From assembly GCA_028554755.1 (NCBI GenBank), contig JAPTOF010000014.1, positions 3,658,001-3,722,000 on the forward strand: 64,000 nt of DNA, read 5' to 3'. This stretch comes from Cordia subcordata. Taxonomy: Eukaryota; Streptophyta; Magnoliopsida; Boraginales; Cordiaceae. Below the pieces are notes generated by a model that was not told where the DNA came from, made no database searches, and saw only the letters and a program-made list of their open reading frames with translations. The position numbers and the translations under genes were made by a program. Shown here piece by piece: positions 43,934 to 54,983 of the stretch (positions are counted from its first letter, which is position 1; each line of letters opens with the position of its first letter).

Positions 43934-45207
43934 ATGATTGATAAGTCACTTGAGGTTATTCCTTCTACTCCTAATTCTAGTGATGTCCCCATTAATGATG
44001 TTGAGGTTGAGTCCTTCTTAGTTAAGCCTAGCCCATCTTTAGAGCTTAAATCCCTTCCCGAGTATTTAAAGTATACTTTCCTAAGCCCTAGTCAAACCCT
44101 TCTGGTTATCAAAGCTTTTGATCTTTCCAGTAAGCATAAAGGGTGTCTCCTAAAGGTTCTTAGGAAACATAGGAAGGCTATATGGTGGAAAATTGATGAT
44201 TTGAGAGATATTAACCCTTTTGTTTGCATGTATCTCATTCACCTTAAGGATAAAGCCGTTCCTTCTAGGGAAATGCAAAGGAGGCTAAACCTACACATAA
44301 GCGAAGTGGCTAATAAAGAGATCATTAAGCTTTTAGATGTAGGCATTATTTATCTGATCTTCAATAGTGAGTGGGTTAGCTCAAGATCACGGTTGTAGAG
44401 AATGAGATAGGAGAGTTTACCGCTATACGCACTATCACGGGTTGGAGAGTTTGTATTGACTATAGGAAGATCAACTCTAAAACTAGAAATGACCATTTCA
44501 CATTGCCTTTTCTAGACCAGATTTTAAATAGAGTAACTAGGCATAGCTACTATTATTTCCCAGATGGGTTTTTCGAGTATAATTAGATCCCCGTGTTTCC
44601 TAATAACCAGGAGAAGACCACCTTTACTTGTGCTTGTGGCGCTTTTACCTATAAGAGGATGCCCTTTGGTCTATGTAATACCCTAGTGACATGTCAGAGG
44701 TGTATGATAGCCATTTTTTGTGACATGATAGAAAAGCATTTAGAGATCTTCAAGGATGGCTTCTCAGTCTTTAGTGATAGTTTTGATGAGTATTTGAGTC
44801 ACCTCTCTCTAGTCTTAGACCGTTACATAGAGAAGAACTTAGTATTGAGTTTGGAGAAGTCCTATTTCATTATGTAGTGGGGGATAGTTTTGGGTCATGT
44901 AGTCTCATCTAGTGGGATTCCAGTTAACCCGGCTAAGGTAGAGTTAATTGAGAAGTTGCCTGTCCTTAAGTGCGATAAAGGTGTTAGATCTTTTCTAAGG
45001 CATGTAGGATTCTACCGTAGGTTCATTAAGGATTTTAGCAACATTGTGTATCCCTTGTCTAGGCTCTTAGCATAAGATGTCACCTTTGAGTTTGATGATA
45101 AGTGTGTTAGAGCTTTTAATAGGCTTAAATCCTTATTGTCTACCTTCCCTATCATCTAGCCGTTTGACTACAGTCTCCCATTCGAGGTTATGTGTGATGC
45201 ATCCTAT
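43934..45207 (+). pseudogene. Element B reverse transcriptase, truncated by element F
   Basis: A linker (43934-44160) precedes RT: IDDLRDINPFVCMY and AVPSREMQRRLNL (from about 44190), SEWVSS followed by a gap of about 27 bases relative to C, WRVCIDYRK, TFTCACGAFTYKRMPFGLCN (44593-44680). The catalytic box is mutated to IFKDGFSVF (about 44744-44770; FMDD in C and F). Then GHVVSSSGIPVNPAKVELIE (44890-44950), FYRRFIKDFSN and FEVMCDAS. The frame ends where element F begins at 45208. The mutated box and the gap show that it is inactive. Confidence 0.88.
45203..45207. repeat. Expected left TSD of element F (CCTAT)
   Basis: The five bases directly before the LTR of F. The partner would lie beyond the window and cannot be checked. 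Confidence 0.4.
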
Positions 45208-47074
45208 TGTGGCTCTAGTGCAAAAGCCCTAAAAGACCCATAAGTGCATGGATCGAAGGAATATAATGTGTGCTAGTATGGGTGTCAAACCACAGGAAGG
45301 TTAATGTGTGGAAGGAATCCTATGTGTGTGTGCTTTGGAAGATACCTAAAAGAAAACCTAATCAAAACATTTTTTTAGTTTTTGGATTTTAGGGAGCTAA
45401 ACGGGGAAAATAAAAGGCTACACCATGAATACAATAAAGGGAAAAGGTAAAAACCAAGCTACCCTAGGGGATTAAAATAATGGGGAAGTAATAGTGTGAC
45501 GTACACTGACGAATGGGTAACTCTCTATACTTCTTTGCTATGGGATTTAGGGCATTGGCTTATTAAGTAATGCTCTAACACTAAGCAACTAGCTAGTATC
45601 CTAATTACACCCTAGGACTCGGTATGGGTCCGTCCCTAGGCGTGCATACTTAGAGCTACGTTGTGGTCCTTATGTACCTAAAGCCATAGGAGGGACTAAG
45701 AAGCTACCTAGGTGTCCTAGAACAAACCTACCCTAGCTCCTATACCATTTGCTGGATTTAAAGCTAAGACCTAGGATTTCTAAGGTCGACTAACCTATCC
45801 TGAAACTCGTTAGTTGGATTTAAAACTAAGGGAGACTCGACCTGGGCTAGCCATAACTTGTGCACTGTCGTTCTAAGAACACTATAACGGATTGGTGTCT
45901 AATAGGTGCAACCCTATATGTTCTAAGGCAAGACGTTGCAAATATGACATCCTATCCACGATACAAGCACAAGCAAGTTTCATTTACACCATTAGAAACT
46001 TTTAAGTACCAACATGTAGTAATATTTGTGCATGTATCCATTAGAAGTTAAGTTTTATACCTACATAGACATGAATAGAACCAGCCCATTTTATATTATC
46101 CATAATCATACACATAGACATGTATAACCTTAGGATTAGAAGTGTTCTATATCAAATACAACTCAATTTATATACATACAACTCATTCAAGCATTACATC
46201 AAACACATGGACATGAAATGATGTAAAGCTTTTCAAAATAAGAACAAAGTATGTACGTATATAAGCCAATGGAATCCCCTAACAAAGAGTATGAAAGTCA
46301 ACCCATTACACAAGTTTAGTCACCCTAAACTATCTACTTAAACATAAGATAAAAGAGAATGAAAGAGGGTTAGGAAAGCTCCCCTTCCATCCTTGCTTGT
46401 TTCTCTACAATCTTAAACACATCCTTACCAAATGATGTTGTGATCCTCCAAAATCAAATTAGATCTAGGTGGGTATATGTGTTAATGAGTGTATTGTAGG
46501 TGGGTGAAGATAAGGTTTAGTGTGTATGTGATGGTGTGTGAGAAGGGGTTCTAAGATAACCAAAAAGCACTAAAAATGGGCTTAAATAGTACAGCATACG
46601 CATCCAATCGGGGGCCTTGGCCGCCAACCGACCTAGTACCTAGGTCGACCAACCTAAGGGCCTTTCTCTTTGGTTTGGCAATCGGTCGGCCTTGGAAAGG
46701 GGGTCGATTAGCTAGATCAGAACCCTGGCCGATTTCTTTGCGCTGTGTCCATTTTGTCCTGATTACTCTTTTCTTCGCTCAGTCGCCTCCAAAATCATCT
46801 TTCATGCTTCTTCCATATCCTGAACACCTCGACCTTGACTCCAACATCAATTTTCCATCAATTCAAGTCCCAAGCTTTTGATTTAACTTCACCAAAGACT
46901 AGAAATATGCGTGCATTATTGTAATGTTTGTCTTCAAATCCAACTATGTACATTTGCATATGCTTAAGCCTATCTCTATCATATGTACTATACTAATGCA
47001 TTTCTTAAAGCTCAAAACATCTCTTAAACATAGATGAATGACAACGCAAACACACACAAAAACACAACACATCA
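45208..47074 (-). repeat. Element F 3' LTR
   Basis: An 1867-base LTR. The left end TGTGGCTC and right end CACAACACATCA match reverse complements of C's LTR ends. The U3 holds CTAGGTCGACCAACC (46639-46653) and TATTTAAG on the minus strand (46581-46588). TTTAAA inverted-repeat motifs lie at 45742-45771 and 45809-45832. Open frames (45860-46051, 46576-46881) are LTR sequence. Confidence 0.88.
46581..46588 (-). promoter_or_regulatory. Candidate TATA box of element F LTR
   Basis: TATTTAAG on the minus strand, downstream in element orientation of the GGTCGACC motif. Confidence 0.45.
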
Positions 47075-47112
47075 ACACCCCTAAGCCTTCTACTTGCTTG
47101 TCTCCAAGCAAG
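47075..47112 (-). promoter_or_regulatory. Element F polypurine tract with hairpin
   Basis: The minus strand reads TTGCTTGGAGACAAGCAA, then GTAGAAGGCTTAGGGGTGT against the LTR end. Same arrangement as in A. Confidence 0.65.
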
Positions 47113-48344
47113 CCCAATCTTAAGTTGTTTCTAGCTGATGCAAAAGGTTGCCTAAAGGATTCACTCGCTATCAAGGTTAGCTTAAGAAGCAGGAAGGGGG
47201 TATTCTTATTATGGAAAGTTTCCCAAGCCTCTTTGGATCCTTTCTCTACTTATAAAGGGCCACGAACCGCAGAAGAACTTCCTAAGTAGCCAAACCACCA
47301 CAGGCCTAGGATTTTAACTCATGCACACAGGATGTTGATATTTCGTGCCCTCTTAATTGACATGGCCTCCCCAACGTACACAAAGCCTCAAAGGCAAAAA
47401 GAGAAAGAATAAACATATGCAATGGCTTATAAAAGCCTTATTCACATATATACAAAGAGGATAGCTTGTGCTAAGTTGACATTGTGTCCCTTATGCATTT
47501 ATTCACAAAACGTTTTGGTGCTTTTGGCTTTTTCTCTTTTCAATTTTTTTCATCTTTTTCGACTTCTTTTCTCATCTTTTTGCACCTTTTTTCCTTTTAC
47601 ATTTTTTTTTGGATTTTTGATGCTTTGTATTGCATTATAAAAAGAAAAGAAAAGAAAAAGAAAGGCTAAGGCGCATAAAAAAAAACTAATCAAGAAAAAG
47701 GCACTCAAATCAACAACCATTTCCTTCACTTTTTCTTACAAAGCTATGGGGTGGTTATAAGGAGCATTCTTAAAGGTACTCACTCTCCATAATTTTCAAG
47801 GGTATCCTTTCTAAGACCCAATTTTCAATCTACTTCATTCACTTCCCCTCAATGCTTCTCATATTCAACAATCAATTGAGTCAAGCACTAAAGCCAACAT
47901 AATGATTAACTAAGAAATAAACAACTCTACATGCATCAAAATTGAAAAAAATTCACCATATTTACAAACATCATGCAATCTACTCTAAGAAAACATAAAC
48001 TAATAAAACCAAACCCCTACACCCCCAAACCTAAACTTTGCTTGTCCTCAAGCAAATAGAGCAAAGCATGTAAACAAGCAAATGGGCATCACAAAGTAAG
48101 TAAAGGTGATAGGGATGGGGTAGAAACATGGGGAATAAGTGGAAAAAGGATAGATACATCCTTGCATTGTCTTCAAAGCTCTCCATGCCAATGATAAATC
48201 ACTATCCCACTAAACCCTATGATTCATAAACCATCAACTCTCAAACAAAACACGGTTAATAGCATTGCCTATGCTTGCTAGCATTGGCATGTGTAATAAT
48301 AAGTGACGGTGTATCTTACGGGACAAAGGATCGGGATTCAATCC
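47113..48344 (-). other. Element F 3' non-coding region, first part
   Basis: Homologous to 38600-39930 of C and 7270-8240 of A. It holds the internal PPT-like hairpin (48021-48057) and a pyrimidine-rich tract (about 47510-47660). No gene; the open frames 47422-47640 and 47484-47669 are low complexity. Bases 48340-48344 (AATCC) are the left TSD of element G. Confidence 0.65.
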
Positions 48345-49777
48345 TGTTGACTAAATACTTATTATTGATTTTGATGATGAAAAATTTGATATGCATTGTT
48401 AATAAATATGATTATGTTACAAAAAAGCATCTTGTGAGTGTTAAATATAAATTGTAAAGATAGATGCTTGAAAAATGGAAGAAAATGACCCATGAACAAC
48501 ATTATATGTCAAAGAGCTCAAAATTTGCAGAAGACAAAGATAAAAAGTCAATGAGCCATGAACAACATTATATGTCAAAGAGCTCAAATTTTGTAGAAGA
48601 AGAAGATAAGAAATCATAAGGTAGAGAAGAGACGTCATAAGGGGTACCGGATACATTGGTTTTTGTGAAATGCCTTAGATTCACAAGTAATAAGCTCAAA
48701 CCTCCATCTTTTTCATGACTTACACTATTTAATCTCATGAACATTGTCTTTCAAAAGGTGCAACAATGGTTTGAATGCATATATAGCACAAACATATGTT
48801 TTGGAATGACCCCAAGCTTTGAATAATTGTTTAACAAAATGTTTTAAGTGTTGACAAAGTGTTTTCAATTGATTTAGTGTTATGACTGTTTGTCAAAATT
48901 TGCTTTAGGCTTGTTTGGCTTTTCTTTAGCTTTTCTGGAGTGACCAAATCCCGTAGCTAGTCCACTGACTGACCAGGTAGGTCGCCCAACCAAAACAGAA
49001 AAGGAAGGTTAAAGCCGGACCATCTAATCAATCGACTGGCTAAGGCGTCCAGCTTAATCAGTGAAATAAAAGGGCAAGCCAGTCGACCGGCTGAGCGGGT
49101 TTTGAATTAAATGCGCTAACCGTTTTATTACCGTTCAGCCCTAAATTCATTTCTCTCTTTACCTACCAAACCCTTATACAATATCTCTCTTTAAATACTC
49201 ATTCAAATGCATTCAAAATCATCAATCCAAGCTTGCAAAATCTGAAATCATCATTCAATTGTTGAAATCTTTGAGCTACACTTGTGAAATCTTTGAGCTT
49301 TCAAGAGCTTTACTTGCTATATCTTCTTGTAAGAAGAACCAATTTTTATTTCATCATTTTCACACTTCTTCTGGTTGTATACACACTCAAATAGCTTGAA
49401 AACATAATGAGAACATTTGCTTTCAAAGAGTGCGGGGAAATCCTAAAAAACAAATTTCTTGGGTTCTTTGAGAAGTGGTCTCAAAGAGTTGTATAACTTG
49501 GTTTTTGCTTCACAAAAAGTTGAAAAAGCATTTTAGTGGAGATTGTTGAAATCCTAAGAGGAGCATCCTTGGGCAATGGACTTAGACTCGGTCGAACCAC
49601 CTAAAAATCGTTTGTCTTCTTACTTTCTACTTTTTATCTACACTATTTACTTGATTGATATCCATGTGTTTGATATTTTTTTTAAGAGAAATTGTTTAAT
49701 TTATTTGGTGAAATTTTAACGACAAAAATTGTTAGATATCTTAATTCACCCTTCCTCTTAAGATATTTGCAACTACA
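48345..49777 (+). repeat. Element G 5' LTR
   Basis: Starts TGTTGACTAAATAC and ends TTTGCAACTACA. It contains a tandemly repeated segment of about 85 bases at 48481-48630 (ATGAACAACATTATATGTCA occurs twice), the palindrome variants ATCGACTGGCT (about 49031) and AGCCAGTCGACCGGCT (49077-49092), and a TTTAAATA box at 49190-49197. Confidence 0.9.
49190..49197 (+). promoter_or_regulatory. Candidate TATA box of element G LTR
   Basis: TTTAAATA in a CTCTCTTTAAATACTC context; identical at about 57610-57617 in the 3' LTR, in each case about 100 bases after the last palindrome. Confidence 0.5.
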
Positions 49778-49823
49778 GCTACCTATAGTTTAACAACTAG
49801 TGATATGATATTTAGCAAATATG

Positions 49824-50755
49824 CAGGAAATTTCTATTAAGCAAGCACCCCTTTTGATGAAACCAACTATGCATTTTGGAAGATGAGAATGAAAGTGTTT
49901 ATACAATCACATGATTATAAAGCTTGGAAGATTATAGAAAATGCACCTACCGTGCCTACTAAATTAGAAGGGGATAGAAGAGTACCTAAACCTGAAAGTG
50001 AATGGAATGATGAGGACATTAAATTATTTGAGTTAAATCAAAAAGCTTTACACTATTTGTTCAATGCCATGAATGCAACTGAGTTTGTAAGGGTAATAGG
50101 GTGTACTTCGGCTAAAGAACTTTGGGACCAATTAAAAGTGACCTATAAGGGGACTAGCCAAGTAAAATAATCTAGAATTGCTATGCTTGTAATAGATATG
50201 AATTTTTAAAAATGCTTTCTAACAAAAGTGTTGAGCAAATGTTCTCTAGATTTATTGAGATTACTAATAGATTGAAGGCATTTGGAAAAGACTATTCAAA
50301 TATAGAAAAAGTAAGGAAGGTGCTAAGGAGCTTGCCATCATCACGGAAACCAAAAGTGACAGCCATCAAGGAAGCTAAGGATCCAAACATATTAGAGCTC
50401 AATGAGCTTATTGGGTCATTTATGACTCATGAACTTGAGATAAAAGACCATGAAAAGGAAGATAGGAAAATGAAGAAGTCCATCACATATGTTGCATCAA
50501 AATACACATCAATCGAAGATGAAGTTGATGATGAGGACCCGGAGGATAAGGAGATTGCACTTCTTGCCCTGAATTTCAAAAAATTCATGAAGTTTAGAAA
50601 AATGAAGAAAGGAGTATCTCCAACAATATCAATTGGAAGAAAAAGGGAAAATAAATTAAGGACTTCAAGAGGCCAAAGGAAACAAAAAATGATGAATTGA
50701 AGTACTTTAATTGCAACAAGGCGGGGCACATAAAGCGAATGCCCAAAACTAACAA
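49824..50755 (+). pseudogene. Element G gag
   Basis: Open parts at 49883-50170 (FIQSHDYKAWKIIENAP, FNAMNATEFVRV, SAKELWDQLKVTYKGT) and 50212-50700 (SVEQMFSRFIEITNRLKAFG, KVLRSLPSSRKPKVTAI) match copia Gag (UBN2/DUF4219 type). A zinc-knuckle remnant, FNCNKAGHIKRMP, follows at about 50707-50745 with cysteines lost. TAA at 50168-50170 splits the two parts. It would form the particle. Confidence 0.85.
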
Positions 50756-51560
50756 AGAAGAAGAAAGGCAAAGCACTCAAGGCCACTTGGGATGCCTCTG
50801 AAATTGAAGAAGATATGGAAGAGCAACATAGGGTAGCTAACTTTTGCCTCATGGCCAATGAGGATGAGATATAATTTTCACCTTCTCCATCTATTTATTA
50901 TTCATCTAGTGAAGAAGAGGAAAAGGAATATAGCTTTGATGAACTAAAGGATGTATTTGCTAAATTACATGATGATCTATCTTTAGCTTTAGCAAAAAAT
51001 AAGCAAATGTATAGAAAATTAAAACTTGCATTTGATGAAAAAGAAATTTTAGAAAAGAAAATTGCTTCTCTCATTGAGAAAATTGAAATTTTGGAAAAAA
51101 AAATGACTCAAATGCCAAAGATTTTGTAAAGTTTGAAAAAGAAGTTGAGGAATTGAAAAACAAACATAAGGATCTAGGTGGCATTATTCAAAAATTTGCA
51201 AATGGCAAGGAGAACTTTGAAAAACTCCTTAGATGTCAAAAAATAGCCTTTAACAAAAGTGGAATTGGGTAAAGACCAAACATTAACCAAAAATATTTCA
51301 AAACCTATTTTGTCAAAGCTTCTACCTCTACCTCTTCCATCTCACCAAAGTCAAACATCACTTGCACATATTATGAAAGAAAGAACATGTACCGACTCAT
51401 TGGTATTATAGAAAACTTCATGATAGAGGATCACTTGTCCCACATTTGCAAAGACCCAAATGGGTTGTCAAAGCCAAAAATTGAAACTAACGACAAGGAC
51501 CCAAGGTGTTGAGGACCCCAAAATAAAATATTGTATTTGAATTTCATGTGTGTAGGTATG
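50756..51560 (+). pseudogene. Element G gag C-terminal / coiled-coil region
   Basis: Lysine- and glutamate-rich sequence with heptad-like spacing (for example LKLAFDEKEILEKKIASLIE, about 51020-51085), typical of the linker between Gag and protease in SIRE-type elements. It is broken into several frames. No catalytic motif is present. Confidence 0.55.
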
Positions 51561-51574
51561 CAATAAGAGCAAAA

Positions 51575-52690
51575 ATAGCAAGATGAAGTGGATCTTGGAT
51601 AGTGGTTGTTCCAAACACATGACGGGGAAATCGTCACTCTTCTATAAATTGAAGCAAACAAAAGAAAGATATGTTACCTTTGGTGACAATAGCAAAGGAA
51701 AAATAATTAGAAAATGAAGCATTTGTAATGAGAATTTTCTTACTATACACAATGTCTTACTTGTAGAGGGTTTCAAATTCAATCTACTTAGTATATAAGT
51801 CAATTGTGTGATAAAGGTCATAAAGCAGTATTTCAATCCTCTAGTTGTATTGTACATAAGTGTGGTAATAATAATGTGTTATTTGTAGCTAAAGAAATGA
51901 AAATGTCTATACCGTTGAAATTGATCAACTTGTGTGTTAACATGTTAAATGCTTATCGGTTGTGCATGATAATGCTTGGTTATGGCATAGAAGATTAGGA
52001 CATGCTAGCATGAGTTTATTAAATGATTTATCAAAAACATGATCTAGTTAGAGGCTTACCAAAACTAAAATTTGAAAAAAGACAAAATTTTTTACGCTTG
52101 TCAATTAGGGAAATAGCACAAGACATCTTTCAAACCCTTTAACAAAGTTTCAACTAATAAAGCATTGCAATTATTGCATATGGACTTGTTTGGACCAATT
52201 AATGTGGTTAGCTTAGGAGGTTCTAGATATACCTTTGTTGTTCTGGATGACTATACGAGGTTTACATGGGTCATGTTTCTTGCACACACAAATAATGCCT
52301 TCAATGAATTTGCATGATTATGTAGAAAAGTCTAAAATAAGAAAGGCTATTTTATAACTTACATTCGTAGTGATAATGACACGGAATATGTGAACACTCA
52401 TTTTATACATTTTTGTGATAAATATGACATAGACCACAACTTTTCAGCCCCTCGAACTCATTAACAAAATGGGACAGTAGGGAAGAAGAATTGTCCATTA
52501 CAAGAAATAGCAAGAACCATGCTAAAAGAACATAACTTGCCAACATATTTTTAGAGTGGACCCATAAACTCCGCATGTTATGTGCAAAATAGAGTTTTAA
52601 TTAGACCCATCTTAAACAAAACTCCATATGAACTATGGCATTGAAAAAACGCCTAAAATTTCATACTTCAAGGTGTTTGGTTATGTTTTA
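51575..52690 (+). pseudogene. Element G protease and integrase
   Basis: The protease motif WILDSGCSKHMTG (about 51591-51630) is intact locally. The pre-integrase block AWLWHRRLGHASMSLLN lies at about 51975-52025. Integrase follows with LLHMDLFGPINV, FVVLDDYTRFTWVMFL (first D, about 52228-52275), IRSDNDTEYVN (second D, about 52365) and a degraded glutamate block QNGTVGKKN. Many TAA and TAG codons interrupt it, so both enzymes are inactive. Confidence 0.82.
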
Positions 52691-52710
52691 TCCAAAATAC
52701 TAAAGATCAC

Positions 52711-52995
52711 TTGAGAAAATTTGATGCTAAATCAGATGAAGGCATAATTTTGGGATATTCCACAAAGAGCAAAGCTTATAAAGTGTACAATAAAAGAACT
52801 CTTGTTGTGGAAGAATCAATGCGTGCTACATTTGATGAGACTAACCCATTTGAGCCGAGAAAGAAAGTTGATGATTTAGGTTACCTCTTGGAGAAAACTA
52901 TCCTTGAAGATTTATCCCCAAAAGACAAAGAGATTCCAAAAAAAAGAAGAAGATACAAATCAAGAAGAAGAGTATCAAGCCAAGAAGGTAAATGA
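52711..52995 (+). pseudogene. Element G integrase C-terminal / linker region
   Basis: Open for 94 codons: LRKFDAKSDEGIILGYSTKS and KAYKVYNKRTLVVEESMRAT match the stretch between copia integrase and RT (DUF-type, 'GYS..SKAYRVYN'). A basic run KKRRRYKSRRR follows. Confidence 0.8.
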
Positions 52996-53129
52996 ACAAT
53001 GCTTATACGAAAGCAACATTGAGATAAAAAAGACTCATGAAGATTTACCAAAGAATTGAAAATTCGTGCGAAATCATCCTTAAAATCAAATCCTTGGTGA
53101 TCCATCTCAAGGTGTAAGAACTAAGTGTA

Positions 53130-54150
53130 ATATTAATGCTTTTTGTGAACACTACGCATTTATCTCTCATATAGAACCTAAAAGTGTTAAAGAAACTTTA
53201 CTTGATGAAAATTGGATAATAGTCATGCAAGAGGAACTAAATCAATTTGCTAGAAATAAAATTTGAAAACTAGATGAAAGACCAAGAGACAGACTGATGA
53301 TTGGAACCAAATAGGTGTTTACAAAAAAAACCTAGATGAAGCCAGTGTAGTAAATAAGAGCAAGGCTAGACTTGTAGCTCAAGAATACAATCAAGGAGAA
53401 GGAACTGATTATGATGAGACCTATGCCCCCATAGCTAGACTTGAATCCATTTGCATGTTACTTTCATTTGCGTGTTATTTTTTTTAACTCTATCAAATGG
53501 ATGTCAAGAGTACTTTTCTAAATGGCTTTATTGAAGAAGAGGTATATGTTGAACAACCTCCCGGTTTTGAAGATCCTTATTTTCCAAATCATGTTTTTGA
53601 ATTAGAAAAGACGTTATATGGCTTAAAGCAAGCTCCTAGAACTTGGTATAAAAGACTTAGTGGATTTCTTATGTAAAATAACTTTGAAAAAGGAAGACTT
53701 GACTCCACTTTGTTTATTAAAAGAGAAGGAAATGATATTCTACTTGTACAAATTTATGTTGATGATATAATCTTTGGTGCTACTAATATATCTTTATGTG
53801 AGAGCTTTTTAAAGTGAATGCACAAGGAGTTCGAGATGACTATAATGAGAGAATTAACTTTCTTCCTTGGACTCCAAATCAAGCAAACAAAGGAAGGGAT
53901 CTTCATCAATCAAGTCAAATACACTAATGAAATTATTAAGAAGTTTGGGCTTGAAGATGCAAAGGAGATTGGAATTCCAATGAGCCCTTCAACAAAATTG
54001 GACAAAGATAAGAAAGGTACACCAGTAGATGAAAAGAAATATAGAAGTATGATTGGTAGCTTACTTTATTTAACTGCCTCCAGACCAGATATTATGTTTG
54101 CAGTATGCTTATGTACTGGATTTCAATTAATCATAAGGAAACACATCTAG
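53130..54150 (+). pseudogene. Element G reverse transcriptase
   Basis: Blocks in several frames: KSKARLVAQEYNQGEGTDYD (about 53358-53415), [20 protein letters not shown] (about 53500-53560), [27 protein letters not shown] and the catalytic IYVDDIIFGATN (about 53752-53787), then MHKEFEMTIMRELTFFLGLQ (53818 on). Stops such as the TAA near 53675 inactivate it. The minus-strand fragment at 1-281 is closely similar. Confidence 0.88.
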
Positions 54151-54199
54151 TTTCTGTAAAAAGAATAATTATATATCTTAAAGAAACTAGTAATCCAGG

Positions 54200-54655
54200 G
54201 CTTTGATATGCAAAAGAAACCTCATTTGACTTATATGGATTTTCTGATGCTAATTATGCTGGATGTAAGGTAGATCATAAAAGCACTAGTGGAACTTATC
54301 AATTCCTAGGACATTCTTTAGTGTCTTGGTCATGTAGAAAACAAAATAGTGTTGCAATTTCTACTACAGAAGCTGAATATATTGCTGCAAGTAGTTGTGT
54401 AGCTCAAATTCTGTGGATGAGAAAAAATTTACTTGACTATGGTTTACATTATGATCATGTTCCCATTTATTGTGATAACACTAATGCCATAAATCTCACA
54501 AAGAACCCCATTCAACATTCTAGAACTAAGTATATTGAAATTAGGCATCAATTTATTATAGACTATGTGCAAAAAGGTGATATTGTACTTGAATTCGTTC
54601 ATACTTTCATCAAGTTGCTGATATTTTTACTAAACTACTGAATGAGGATCAATTT
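54200..54655 (+). pseudogene. Element G RNase H
   Basis: YGFSDANYAGCKVDHKSTSG, SWSCRKQNSVAISTTEAEYI, VPIYCDNTNAINLTKNP and RTKYIEIRHQFIIDYVQKG follow in order; mostly open at 54321-54641. This is the copia RNase H. A one-base shift near 54200 separates it from RT. Confidence 0.85.
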
Positions 54656-54724
54656 TGTAAGATTAGAACGGAAATTGGTATAATAAAAAGTGGCTAGATT
54701 GCATATATGTGTTTATATGGCCTG

Positions 54725-54740
54725 GGTATAAAAAATATGC
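54725..54740 (+). promoter_or_regulatory. TATA-like box before the extra ORF of element G
   Basis: GGTATAAAAAATATGC lies 21 bases upstream of the palindrome variant at 54761-54776 and about 245 bases upstream of the ORF. It may be a promoter for a separate transcript; order relative to the palindrome is reversed from that in the LTRs. Confidence 0.3.
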
Positions 54741-54760
54741 TTATGGGCATATTCTGACCG

Positions 54761-54776
54761 AGCCAGTCAACCAGCT
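54761..54776. promoter_or_regulatory. Palindrome variant upstream of G's extra ORF
   Basis: AGCCAGTCAACCAGCT differs from the solo-LTR palindrome at three positions, each G to A on this strand (C to T on the other). Confidence 0.5.
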
Positions 54777-54983
54777 GAACGTGGAAAAAGCTTGAATTGG
54801 GGCTTTTAACCCTAGAATCTCACAATTCTCACCAAAATCCTTAACCCTAATCCTATTTTTCTCTCACTTCATAATTTTCAATTCTCAACCGATTTCTATC
54901 AAATTTCTTTCCATAATCTTAATACCCATATCAAAAAACAAACTTTTACCGATTTAGTTTTTCAAAATCCACTCCAAATCATA

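Larger units (their letters stand above)
5179..45207 (+). mobile_element. Element B: Athila-like Ty3/gypsy retrotransposon, interrupted and incomplete
   Basis: B is reconstructed from segments separated by younger insertions: LTR 5179-5260 plus 12828-14577, PBS 14584-14601, gag 14815-15458 plus 41829-42830, protease 43300-43720 and RT 44166-45207. It is then cut by element F, whose right end is outside the window, so B's RNase H, integrase and 3' LTR are expected past 64000. The tRNA-Asp-type PBS and an RT resembling Athila place it in the Athila/Tat branch by resemblance. The joins are exact at TSDs of the inserted elements (ATTAG, CCGAC), which supports the reconstruction. Confidence 0.85.
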
